DNA from: Candidatus Nitrosocosmicus franklandus
GTDB taxonomy: Archaea; Thermoproteota; Nitrososphaeria; Nitrososphaerales; Nitrososphaeraceae
Length of the DNA: 64,000 nt
Assembly: GCF_900696045.1 (NCBI RefSeq)
Contig: NZ_LR216287.1
Coordinates: 1,426,001 to 1,490,000, forward strand
Direction of reading: 5' to 3'
Shown here: piece by piece, positions 54,915-62,758 of the stretch
How positions within the stretch are numbered: position 1 is the stretch's first letter
Layout of the letters: each line of letters starts with the position of its first letter
Program-made: the position numbers and the translations under genes
Notes under the pieces: model-generated
Seen by the model: the letters and a program-made list of their open reading frames with translations, nothing else
The model's database searches: none
Told to the model about the DNA's origin: nothing

Positions 54915-56138
54915 TTATAATAAAATTGAAATAAAATTATCATCCTTTAAGGCTTTAGTTACTGTATCAGAGGAAACAGCGATTTTGATTATCTGAGAAC
55001 GACCATATCTTCCATGACTTACTACATTTGATGTAATTAAACCTAGCTGATCTAACTCACTAATTATCTGAGTTACTCGTCTTTGAGTTAGTGAATCCTG
55101 TTCAATTCGATTACAAAGAGAACCATACAAATCGTATACATCACCAGTCATTCCAGTTTGGGATTTCAATATTGCCAGAATAATTAATTTTGTATGTGTA
55201 GTAGAATTTCTAATCACTTCATAATTAGTATCCTTTTCAATTTTTTCTTGTGCGTCTCTTATGTGATTTTCATTAACCATATTATCTCTTTCTCTTTCAG
55301 CAATTTCAGCAGCCACTCTCAGTAGATCAATAGCCTTTCTGGCATCTCCATTTTCTTTGCCAGCCAGGGCTGCACACAGATTGATGGCAGCTTGACTGAT
55401 CGAACCATCATTAAATGCCAGTTTTGCCCTATCATTCAAAATCTCCCGTAATTGAACAATGGTATAAGGATTAAATACTATTTCTTCTTCACTCAAGCTA
55501 CTTCGAACTCTTGGATCTAATTTGTCTTTGAATGTAAGACTATTGGAGATTCCTATTAGCGATATAAACCCATTATCTAATAATCGTCCATTCGCTCTAG
55601 TAAGACTATACAAAACATCATCTCCATTTCTACCCACTAAAGAATCTATTTCGTCAATAACTAAGACTACGTGTAGATTGTTTTTTTTAATGTATTCCAG
55701 AATTCTGTCAGTTGCTTCACCCATTGACAACCCCGTGAAGTGAACTCTTAATTTCTTATCGAACCGATTGATTCCAATTTCTTCAGCTATATCATAAAGA
55801 ACCTTGTATGAGGTATTTGAAGTCTTTGCATTAATTACAGTAACAGTCACCTCCACTCCATGTTCCACAGACTTTTTCTTTAATCTTGTAATCACATTTT
55901 TGACTACTGCAGTTTTTCCAGTCCCAGGTTTTCCAAACACCAATAGATTAGATGGTCGGCCATTCTTTAACACAACAGATAGTACCTGAGCAATAATCTT
56001 TGATTCTTCATCTCTAAATGGTAGTTTTTCTGGAACATAATCTATAGTCAAAGTCTTGCGATTCTTAATTAAGGTCGTTCCTTTAACCGCTTTGTCAAAA
56101 ATATTATCTAAATAATCTGAATTCATAATATTCTCCAT
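54915..56138 (-). CDS. cdc6: Orc1/Cdc6 replication initiator
   Basis: A 407-residue AAA+ initiator. Walker A is FGKPGTGKTAVV (about 68-79), Walker B VVLVIDEID (about 157-165), sensor 1 SLIGISNS, sensor 2 region NGDARKAIDLLRVAAEIAE, and a C-terminal winged helix (TGDVYDLYGSLCN, TQRRVTQIISELDQLGLI). It binds ORB sites and melts the origin. The frame extends to a TTG at 56231, but the extra 31 residues are unlike the family and overlap an ORB-like site, so ATG at 56138 is used. The adjacent intergenic region carries ORB repeats, the classic origin arrangement. Confidence 0.94.
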   Translation of the reverse strand: MENIMNSDYLDNIFDKAVKGTTLIKNRKTLTIDYVPEKLPFRDEESKIIAQVLSVVLKNGRPSNLLVFGKPGTGKTAVVKNVITRLKKKSVEHGVEVTVTVINAKTSNTSYKVLYDIAEEIGINRFDKKLRVHFTGLSMGEATDRILEYIKKNNLHVVLVIDEIDSLVGRNGDDVLYSLTRANGRLLDNGFISLIGISNSLTFKDKLDPRVRSSLSEEEIVFNPYTIVQLREILNDRAKLAFNDGSISQAAINLCAALAGKENGDARKAIDLLRVAAEIAERERDNMVNENHIRDAQEKIEKDTNYEVIRNSTTHTKLIILAILKSQTGMTGDVYDLYGSLCNRIEQDSLTQRRVTQIISELDQLGLITSNVVSHGRYGRSQIIKIAVSSDTVTKALKDDNFISILL

Positions 56139-56164
56139 TTTAATAAAAAAAAATCGAGTGACAC

Positions 56165-56186
56165 ACCCCTTTTCTTCTAATCGAGG
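56165..56186 (-). promoter_or_regulatory. Degenerate ORB-like site at the cdc6 promoter
   Basis: ACCCCTTTTCTTCTAATCGA (56165-56184) matches the ORB repeats (ACCCCTTTATTTCCAGTGGA) at about two thirds of positions, in the same orientation. It lies 27-48 bases before the cdc6 ATG, where binding could autoregulate the gene. Confidence 0.5.
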
Positions 56187-56385
56187 AGCAATAAGATAAT
56201 ACCATGTTAATTTACTCTTTGTTATTAACAATATTTCTTAAACACTATAATCAACTAATTTAGACATATCAATAAAAAATAATAATACAATTTTAATCTT
56301 AATTATTTATTTTAACTGCATGAGAAATTATGGGGTGACCGTTTGTAACTTGTATTAACAATAACATTAACAGATAAATGATATT

Positions 56386-56485
56386 TGATAATAAGAGTGA
56401 TTTAACCCCTTTATTTCCAGTGGAGAGACATTAAATTAATTCACAATGATAATAAGAGTGATTTAACCCCTTTATTTCCAGTGGA
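56386..56485 (-). repeat. Two exact 39-bp repeats, each with an origin recognition box
   Basis: Units at 56386-56424 and 56447-56485 are identical, 61 bases apart. Read on the minus strand each contains TCCACTGGAAATAAAGGGGT, matching the archaeal ORB (dyad TTCCACTGGAA followed by a G-string). The 39-bp identity extends beyond the core, suggesting that the flanks also matter or that the duplication is recent. Confidence 0.9.
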
Positions 56486-56644
56486 ACATGTTAAACTCTT
56501 TAACAATAAACCAAGTTATCAAAAGAGAAAAGTGAAATTAAAATCCAAGCACAATTTTGTTAACAAAAGCTCATCATTTGGTTATCAAAATTTGTTCTAT
56601 AATGTTAAGTTAACATACACACTAATATTCACAGATAAGATAGA

Positions 56645-57214
56645 TTGTCCACTGGAAAAAGGAAGATAAAAATCGAACTTGAAGATGCGGAGGGAGGCAA
56701 GTATAACTTATCTTTAGAAGGCAATCTATCCACTATGAAAATCCAAAAGGTATTGCAATTAGTAGAATCCCTAAATATATCAAAAGAGGATTCTATGAAC
56801 AATTCAAAAGTTTCTGAACAACATGATATTTTCCAAAATCATTTAAAATCCAATTCATCAGGAAGCTCGATAGAATCAAAAATATGGGGATTAATAGAGA
56901 ATAACTTTGCTTATAGTGCTTTTACTTCGTCCAATATTGCTGAGTCATACGAGGAACTATATGGTGAACAACTACAACTCAGTTTAATTTCTACATATTT
57001 ATCTAGGTATCATGAAAAACGTAAATTAATGAGAAGTAAAAGAGGAAAAGAATGGCTTTATAAGTTAGTTAGAATACAAAAAAATATTATATCATCCGAA
57101 TATGAGGCTAATTCCTTACCAATCGACCGATTCGATTCTCGTTATCTAGATAAGAATGAGAATGAATTTTTGAAGAAGAATGCCTTGACAACCGTTTACG
57201 ACCTTCATCTGTAA
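56645..57214 (+). CDS. Origin-adjacent conserved-type protein of unknown function
   Basis: A 189-residue protein. The N-terminal part looks like two beta strands and a helix (KRKIKIELEDAEGGKYNLSL, KIQKVLQLVESLN); after a Ser/Asn-rich linker the C-terminal half looks like a helical, possibly winged-helix, domain (SKIWGLIENNFAYSAFTSSN, LISTYLSRYHEKRKLMRSKRG). The start TTG at 56645 lies in an ORB-like site, so binding of Cdc6 may control the gene. Its last 107 bases overlap the end of the convergent next gene in another frame. Confidence 0.7.
   Translation: MSTGKRKIKIELEDAEGGKYNLSLEGNLSTMKIQKVLQLVESLNISKEDSMNNSKVSEQHDIFQNHLKSNSSGSSIESKIWGLIENNFAYSAFTSSNIAESYEELYGEQLQLSLISTYLSRYHEKRKLMRSKRGKEWLYKLVRIQKNIISSEYEANSLPIDRFDSRYLDKNENEFLKKNALTTVYDLHL
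56648..56665 (+). promoter_or_regulatory. Inverted ORB-like site at the start of the 189-residue gene
   Basis: TCCACTGGAAAAAGGAAG on the plus strand has the ORB dyad half and a purine string, oriented opposite to the two 39-bp repeats. Opposed ORBs flanking AT-rich DNA are the usual archaeal origin design. It covers the first codons of the gene. Confidence 0.6.
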
Positions 57215-57809
57215 TTGTATATTTAAAAGGTTTGGTCGTAATATCCCTACTAACGAAATTTTCTTCGTAAAGCTTTTTCATCAATCTTGAGGTATGTTCT
57301 CTCGTTCTTCCTGTCAATACTTGAATTTCTCTAGTAGTGAGGGAAGCACCTTCAAGTCTTTTGAGTATGTATTCTATAGTGCTATTTTTACGTTCATCAT
57401 AGTGTGTTTCTTGAACATGATTCTGTGATATATGGTCGTGATTAGGTTGTTTTACAATATCACCTAAGTCATCACCGTATTCTCGTTTAGGGGGATTTGC
57501 AAAGTAAGGTGATTCCATTCCTTCGATATCCAATGTACTGATCTTTTCTTCTATTAACTTGATTATTTCATACATTTCTTTTATTTTTTCATTTACAATC
57601 TTGTGCTGATCAGATAGTAGCTCGATCTGATTTGCTTGACTTCTAATTTGCTTGTCTATATCAGATACAATTAATTCTTTGTTGTGTTTGAAAAAGCTGT
57701 AGAGTTTTAATTTTCTATATCCTGCTGATACAAAGATAGTTGTGATAATGGCAGCTATAAAAGGGATTATAGAATAATTGAATATCACAAAAACAAATTC
57801 AGGATTCAT
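57108..57809 (-). CDS. Membrane-anchored winged-helix protein with coiled coil
   Basis: A 233-residue protein: an N-terminal membrane helix (about 8-28), a basic stretch, a coiled coil (about 45-95, SQANQIELLSDQHKIVNEKI), a polar linker rich in His and Asn, and a C-terminal winged HTH (TIEYILKRLEGASLTTREIQ, VLTGRTREHTSRLMKKLYEE) ending in the wing FKYTITDEGRKRL. It could tether DNA to the membrane near the origin or act as a membrane-bound regulator. It overlaps the convergent 189-residue gene by 107 bases. ATG start. Confidence 0.78.
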   Translation of the reverse strand: MNPEFVFVIFNYSIIPFIAAIITTIFVSAGYRKLKLYSFFKHNKELIVSDIDKQIRSQANQIELLSDQHKIVNEKIKEMYEIIKLIEEKISTLDIEGMESPYFANPPKREYGDDLGDIVKQPNHDHISQNHVQETHYDERKNSTIEYILKRLEGASLTTREIQVLTGRTREHTSRLMKKLYEENFVSRDITTKPFKYTITDEGRKRLSRHSSSKIHSHSYLDNENRIGRLVRN

Positions 57810-57888
57810 AACTCTATGACAATACGGTGTGATATAATCTTATTGAACCTAATATTTTAGACTAATTACTAGTCGACATTGTGATATA

Positions 57889-58254
57889 TCACATCTTTAT
57901 CACTTGATTGACCACCTGGTCAATTACATCCATGATGCTATCAATACTTTCTTCGTGATAATCCACGTGATTCTCATTAAGAGTTCTGAGTTGACTAATT
58001 ATTGGATTTAAAGAAGCCAATTGATTGCTATTAAATATATTCATCAGATCCAATAGAATTATTGAATAACATATTTTCTTCAGCTTTTCTTTAGATTGTC
58101 TAACTTCTCTATAATAAGCACCAGAACTGATATTTTTTATCATTTTATGACTATTCGTAAAGTTATAAATTATCTGTATTTGACGTGGTGTAAATATAGA
58201 ATTTTCAATTAATTTATAAAAAAGAATATTTTTTATAGGATCAATATCTTCCAT
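57889..58254 (-). CDS. Hypothetical helical protein near the origin
   Basis: A 121-residue, all-helical cytoplasmic protein: NILFYKLIENSIFTPRQIQI, IKNISSGAYYREVRQSKEKL and a final SIDSIMDVIDQVVNQVI helix. The segment FTPRQIQIIYNF and the SGAYYREVRQSKEKL stretch look like a helix-turn-helix in the style of a winged-helix domain. No named family. It lies 80 bases upstream of the membrane wHTH gene on the same strand and is divergent from GGGP synthase. Confidence 0.6.
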   Translation of the reverse strand: MEDIDPIKNILFYKLIENSIFTPRQIQIIYNFTNSHKMIKNISSGAYYREVRQSKEKLKKICYSIILLDLMNIFNSNQLASLNPIISQLRTLNENHVDYHEESIDSIMDVIDQVVNQVIKM

Positions 58255-58344
58255 TAGCTATACAATATTGTATAGCTAGAATGGGCCTTTTAAACTCGTC
58301 GCAATCATTAAATTTAATTCAATTTATATTGCCATAGTATAAGA

Positions 58345-59082
58345 TTGAGTCGAGTAGAGAACTATATTAACGATGAATTGAAAAAGCATAAGAAACTATG
58401 TTTTGCTTTATTAGATTCAGAAAATCACGGTGATATTGCTAGTGTTGCGAAGAAAGTAGAGATGTTAGGTGCATCGGCTATTTTGGTTGGTGGCTCCTCT
58501 GCAATTGACCAATTGGATTTAGATAAATTGGTATTGTCAATCAAATCTGCAATATCCATTCCTGTTATATTATTTCCTGGCAATGTTACAGGGGTTTCTC
58601 CTAATGCTGATGCCATCTTATTTACGTCTTTACTAAACTCTGAAGATCCATATTTTATCTCAGGAGCACAGGCTTTGGGAGCATTGTTAGTTAAAAAGTA
58701 TAAGATCGAGCCATTACCTACTGGGTATATAATAATTGGTGAAAATACGACCGCTTGGTTTATTGGAAGAGCCAAAGGTATACCTTTTGAAAAATCAAAT
58801 ATTGCAGTTATGTATTCTTTGGCTGCACAGTATTTAGGCATGCGATTTGTTTACCTTGAGGCTGGATCTGGAGCTAAGAGAAATGTTTCTACAGAGATGA
58901 TATCTGATGTTAGGAAATACTTTGATGGATTATTGATAGTAGGAGGAGGAATAAGAGATTCAGAAATAGCAAAACAGCTAGTGAACGCAGGGGCAGATAT
59001 CATAGTTATAGGTACACTTTTGGAAACAGATCCTGATTGGGAAAAGAAATTTGTTGAAATTATATCTGCTATTCGTTCTTAA
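58345..59082 (+). CDS. Geranylgeranylglyceryl phosphate synthase
   Basis: A 245-residue TIM-barrel enzyme of the GGGPS/PcrB family. Conserved blocks: KLCFALLDSENHG (substrate Asp), GASAILVGGSSAI, VILFPGNVTGVSPNADAILF, VYLEAGSGAKRNVSTEMI (YLEAGSGA motif) and GLLIVGGGIRDSEIAKQLVNAGADIIVIGTLLE. It joins geranylgeranyl diphosphate to sn-glycerol-1-phosphate, the first ether-bond step of archaeal membrane lipid synthesis. The start is TTG. The PolD DP2 gene follows 19 bases later, a likely operon. Confidence 0.95.
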   Translation: MSRVENYINDELKKHKKLCFALLDSENHGDIASVAKKVEMLGASAILVGGSSAIDQLDLDKLVLSIKSAISIPVILFPGNVTGVSPNADAILFTSLLNSEDPYFISGAQALGALLVKKYKIEPLPTGYIIIGENTTAWFIGRAKGIPFEKSNIAVMYSLAAQYLGMRFVYLEAGSGAKRNVSTEMISDVRKYFDGLLIVGGGIRDSEIAKQLVNAGADIIVIGTLLETDPDWEKKFVEIISAIRS

Positions 59083-59101
59083 TCTAATCTGGTGATCAAT
59101 T

Positions 59102-62100
59102 ATGAATTTAGTAGATGAAGCCAAGATAAGATTAGAAAATATATCAATGCCAAGTTACTACGAAAAATATCAACTTGACCTTCTTCAGCATGTTGATAGG
59201 CTTTATACTATGGCTCAGAAAGCAAGAGAAAAAGGGTATGATGTTACCAAAAATGTGGAACCAAAGATTGCATATGATTTGGCTGATAGAGTTGCTAAAA
59301 TGCATGATATTGATATTGCTGATAGATTAAGAACCTTGCTAAACTATTCTTCAAAAGAAAAAGCTGCACTTAGTATAGCTGAAGAGATTGCGAAGGGTGA
59401 ATATAGTACTGGAGACCTTAGGACTAGGTTAGAAAATGCAGTAAGGGTAAGTCTTGCTGTAGTAACGGAAGGCGTTACAGTTGCACCTTTGCAGGGTATA
59501 TCTGATGTACAAATAAAAAAGAATAAGGATGGGTCTGAATATCTTTCTATCTCGTTTGCGGGTCCTATTAGGTCTGCAGGAGGAACAGAAGCTGCTCTGA
59601 CCATGCTTATAGCCGACCACGTTAGAAAAGTTACAGGACTTGGAAAATATCAAACTAATTCTTTCGATGATGAAACGGGAAGATTTATCGAAGAATTAAG
59701 ACTATATGAAAGAGAAGTAGGGAACTTTCAATTCAAAGTCCTTGATGCGGACGTTGATTTTTGCATTTCTAATTTGCCTGTGGAAATTGATGGTGTTGAC
59801 ACAGATCCAGTTGAATTAGTTATTCATAGAGAAATGAAAAGAATAAAAACAGACCGAGTTAGAGGTGGAGCTTTGAGAGTTATGAACGACGGATTGATAG
59901 GTAGATGTAGAAAATTGATGAAATTAGTGGATATGCTAAATCTAGAGGGATGGGACTGGCTTGCAAATCTAAATGGTGCAATACAAACTGGAGATGATGA
60001 TACAGTAAGTCATAGAATGTCTGAAGTAATTACAGGAAGACCCGTCTTGTCCATGAATAAGAAAATAGGTGGGTTTCGACTAAGATATGGAAGATGTTTT
60101 AACACTGGATTTGCTACAATAGGAATACATAGCACTATTCCCATACTATTAAATTCGGCAGTTGTAGTTGGAACACAAATAAAAATGGATGTTCCTGGAA
60201 AGGCCTCTACGATAGCTCTTGTGGATACAATTGAACCTCCAATAGTAAAGTTAGAAGATGGATCTGTTTTACAAATCAACACTGTAGAACAAGCCATAAG
60301 ACTGAGGTCTAGGGTTGTTAAAATTCTATATCTTGGAGATATTCTAATTAGTTATGGAGATTTTCTTGAGAATAATGCCCAATTATTACCCGCTAGTTAT
60401 GTTGAAGAAATATGGATGCAGGAATTATCTGAAAAAATTAGATATCCTAATACATTAGTCGAGAACAATATATTAGAACATAAGAGATTAGCTGAATTGA
60501 GTTCTAATCCCCACATTATCCCTACCTTTAAAGAAGCACTTAGAATATCTATAGAACTCAATATTCCTTTACATCCCAAGTATTCCTTTTACTGGGAAGC
60601 TATATCAGTAAAGGATTTTCTCTATGTAAGAAAAATATTGATATCTTATATTTTTTCTTTTACTAATCATATAAACAACAGTTCATATGTTAAACAAATT
60701 GTACTTAATTATGATAATAAGCTAAAAAATATTCTTGAAAAACTTGGGGTATTTCATCAATTCGATTCATCTAGTGGCAATATTGTATTATGGGATGAAT
60801 CACAAATTTTCGCATTAATGTATTTATTTATTCCAGAGCTTCAAAATATCTTGCCATCCTTAGATGAAAATGAAGATGGGGTTCCCATTTCAATATTAGT
60901 TAACTACTTATTGAAAGATAATGTTCTCTTAAATGTAGAGACTATAGTAGAAAGTTTGACACCAGATAAGAGTGAAAATAAGTTAAATGTTATTAACCTT
61001 ATAAACTCTATATCCATTGTAAAACTTCGTTCAAAATTTTCTTCTTCTATATCTGTTAGAGTTGGTAGACCAGAAAAAGCTGCGGAGCGCAAAATGAAAC
61101 CACCTATTCATGTATTATTTCCAGTGGGTAACAAAGGTGGACCTATGAGAGACCTCTTAAAAGCATCAAACATCGATCCATTTTATACTGAGAAATCTAA
61201 TAGGTTTTGTTACAATTGTAATATTCCTTCACTAGGTACTAATTGTAGTCAATGTAATGAGCCTACTCCTATTAAATATATTTGCAATGTTTGTAAAATT
61301 GAATCTCTAGATTTACCTTTCGATCCTATGAACAAAATGAAAAAAAATAATAAATGCTCAAAATGTGGCAATGAGTATAAAACCTTCTCACCGATAAAAT
61401 TTCCGCTAAAGGCTTTAATTGAAAAAGCTGAAACGCGTCTGGGTTTAAAGACAAATTCTCCACTAAAAGGTGTAAAATCATTAATGGGTAAAGATAAGGA
61501 AGTAGAACAAATTGAGAAAGGAATACTTAGACAAAAGAATAGTTTATCTGTATTTAAAGATGGCACAATAAGGTTTGATGCAACAAACGAACCACTTACT
61601 CATTTTATGCCATTTTTCATCAATACATCTATTTCAACTTTAAGAAAATTAGGCTATACAGTTGATTATCAGAATATGGAAATTAATTCTGATAAGCAAA
61701 TTATAGAATTACTAATCCAAGACGTAATAATTCCACTTGATTCTGCAAAATATCTTTTAAAGACTGCTAAATTTATTGATGAGGAAATGGTGAGTTTGTA
61801 TAACTTACCACCAATTTACAACGCATATACTGAAAATGATTTGATTGGACATTTAATTGTTGGATTGGCACCACATACTTCTGTTGGTATTATAGGACGT
61901 ATAATAGGTTTTACAGAGTCGCAAGTTTGCTTAGGTTCACCTATTTGGCACTCAGCAAAAAGAAGAGATTGCGATGGTGACGCGGATTCAATTATTTTAT
62001 TATTTGATGCGTTCTTAAATTTTTCATATTCCTTTTTGCCTGACAAAATTGGTGGTTTGATGGACGCTCCTTTACTCATACAACCCATCGTATTACCTCA

Positions 62101-62719
62101 TGAGGTTCAACGACAGGCTCATAATGTCGATATAGTAGAAAAATACCCTCTTACCTTTTATCAAAAAACTTGGTTAGGAGTAAAAGCGTCTGATGTCTTA
62201 GATTCAGTCGAAATATTAAAAAACCGAATTGGAACAAATAAACAATTTTATGATTATGGTTTTACTCACTTTACTAATACATTAATTTCTGATGTAAACC
62301 GAAGTGCATACTCTACTTTAAATACTATGAACGAAAAATTAGAAATGCAAATAGCAACTGCGAATCTTATCAATTCTGTAGATACAAATGAAGTAATTTC
62401 AATGGTTCTGACTACACATATAATTCCTGATATAATGGGTAACATGAGATCTTATTCGTCACAGTCATTTAGATGTAATAAATGTGGTGAAAAGTATAGG
62501 AGAATCCCATTGTATGGGAAATGTTTGAATTGCAGCAATACTCTATTACAAACTGTTACTCGCGGTTCAGTTGAAAAATATGTAGCCTTAGCAGAGAATT
62601 TGTGCAATAATTTTAAAGTAACAAATTATTTGAGAAGTAGGGTAGAATCATTGATCGTAGAATTAAATTTCATATTTCGATTAAAAGAAGAACAACCTAC
62701 ATTGTTAGATTATCTATAG
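59102..62719 (+). CDS. polC: DNA polymerase D large subunit DP2
   Basis: A 1205-residue archaeal PolD catalytic subunit. Conserved regions: VTVAPLQGISDVQIKKNKDG, SFAGPIRSAGGTEAALTML, PVEIDGVDTDPVEL, RGGALRVMNDGLIGRCRKL, KPPIHVLFPVGNKGGPMRDL and the active-site loop RRDCDGDADSIILLFDAFLN with the catalytic aspartates at 956, 958, 960 and 962. Zinc modules include CYNCNIPSLGTNCSQC, CNVC...CSKC and the C-terminal CNKC...CLNC. PolD is a main replicative polymerase in this phylum. The very C-terminal VEKYVALAE and QPTLLDYL probably contact DP1 and PCNA. ATG start; no intein. It is convergent with the DP1 gene. Confidence 0.97.
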   Translation: MNLVDEAKIRLENISMPSYYEKYQLDLLQHVDRLYTMAQKAREKGYDVTKNVEPKIAYDLADRVAKMHDIDIADRLRTLLNYSSKEKAALSIAEEIAKGEYSTGDLRTRLENAVRVSLAVVTEGVTVAPLQGISDVQIKKNKDGSEYLSISFAGPIRSAGGTEAALTMLIADHVRKVTGLGKYQTNSFDDETGRFIEELRLYEREVGNFQFKVLDADVDFCISNLPVEIDGVDTDPVELVIHREMKRIKTDRVRGGALRVMNDGLIGRCRKLMKLVDMLNLEGWDWLANLNGAIQTGDDDTVSHRMSEVITGRPVLSMNKKIGGFRLRYGRCFNTGFATIGIHSTIPILLNSAVVVGTQIKMDVPGKASTIALVDTIEPPIVKLEDGSVLQINTVEQAIRLRSRVVKILYLGDILISYGDFLENNAQLLPASYVEEIWMQELSEKIRYPNTLVENNILEHKRLAELSSNPHIIPTFKEALRISIELNIPLHPKYSFYWEAISVKDFLYVRKILISYIFSFTNHINNSSYVKQIVLNYDNKLKNILEKLGVFHQFDSSSGNIVLWDESQIFALMYLFIPELQNILPSLDENEDGVPISILVNYLLKDNVLLNVETIVESLTPDKSENKLNVINLINSISIVKLRSKFSSSISVRVGRPEKAAERKMKPPIHVLFPVGNKGGPMRDLLKASNIDPFYTEKSNRFCYNCNIPSLGTNCSQCNEPTPIKYICNVCKIESLDLPFDPMNKMKKNNKCSKCGNEYKTFSPIKFPLKALIEKAETRLGLKTNSPLKGVKSLMGKDKEVEQIEKGILRQKNSLSVFKDGTIRFDATNEPLTHFMPFFINTSISTLRKLGYTVDYQNMEINSDKQIIELLIQDVIIPLDSAKYLLKTAKFIDEEMVSLYNLPPIYNAYTENDLIGHLIVGLAPHTSVGIIGRIIGFTESQVCLGSPIWHSAKRRDCDGDADSIILLFDAFLNFSYSFLPDKIGGLMDAPLLIQPIVLPHEVQRQAHNVDIVEKYPLTFYQKTWLGVKASDVLDSVEILKNRIGTNKQFYDYGFTHFTNTLISDVNRSAYSTLNTMNEKLEMQIATANLINSVDTNEVISMVLTTHIIPDIMGNMRSYSSQSFRCNKCGEKYRRIPLYGKCLNCSNTLLQTVTRGSVEKYVALAENLCNNFKVTNYLRSRVESLIVELNFIFRLKEEQPTLLDYL

Positions 62720-62758
62720 CTTGTTATAATTCCTTTGGAATTTTAAATTCCTTCAAGA

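Larger units (their letters stand above)
56139..56668. other. Probable replication origin (oriC) with ORB repeats
   Basis: The region between cdc6 and the next gene contains two exact 39-bp repeats with ORB elements, a third ORB-like site in opposite orientation at 56648-56665, a degenerate one at the cdc6 promoter, and very AT-rich stretches (56220-56325 and 56486-56645) that could be the unwinding element. Adjacent orc1/cdc6 plus ORBs is the standard archaeal origin layout. A TGGGGTGA G-string at about 56331-56338 may belong to another partial site. Confidence 0.85.

Noticed and set aside
56386-56485. CRISPR or tandem satellite
   Set aside because: Only two units; the core matches the archaeal origin recognition box and the neighbour is orc1/cdc6.
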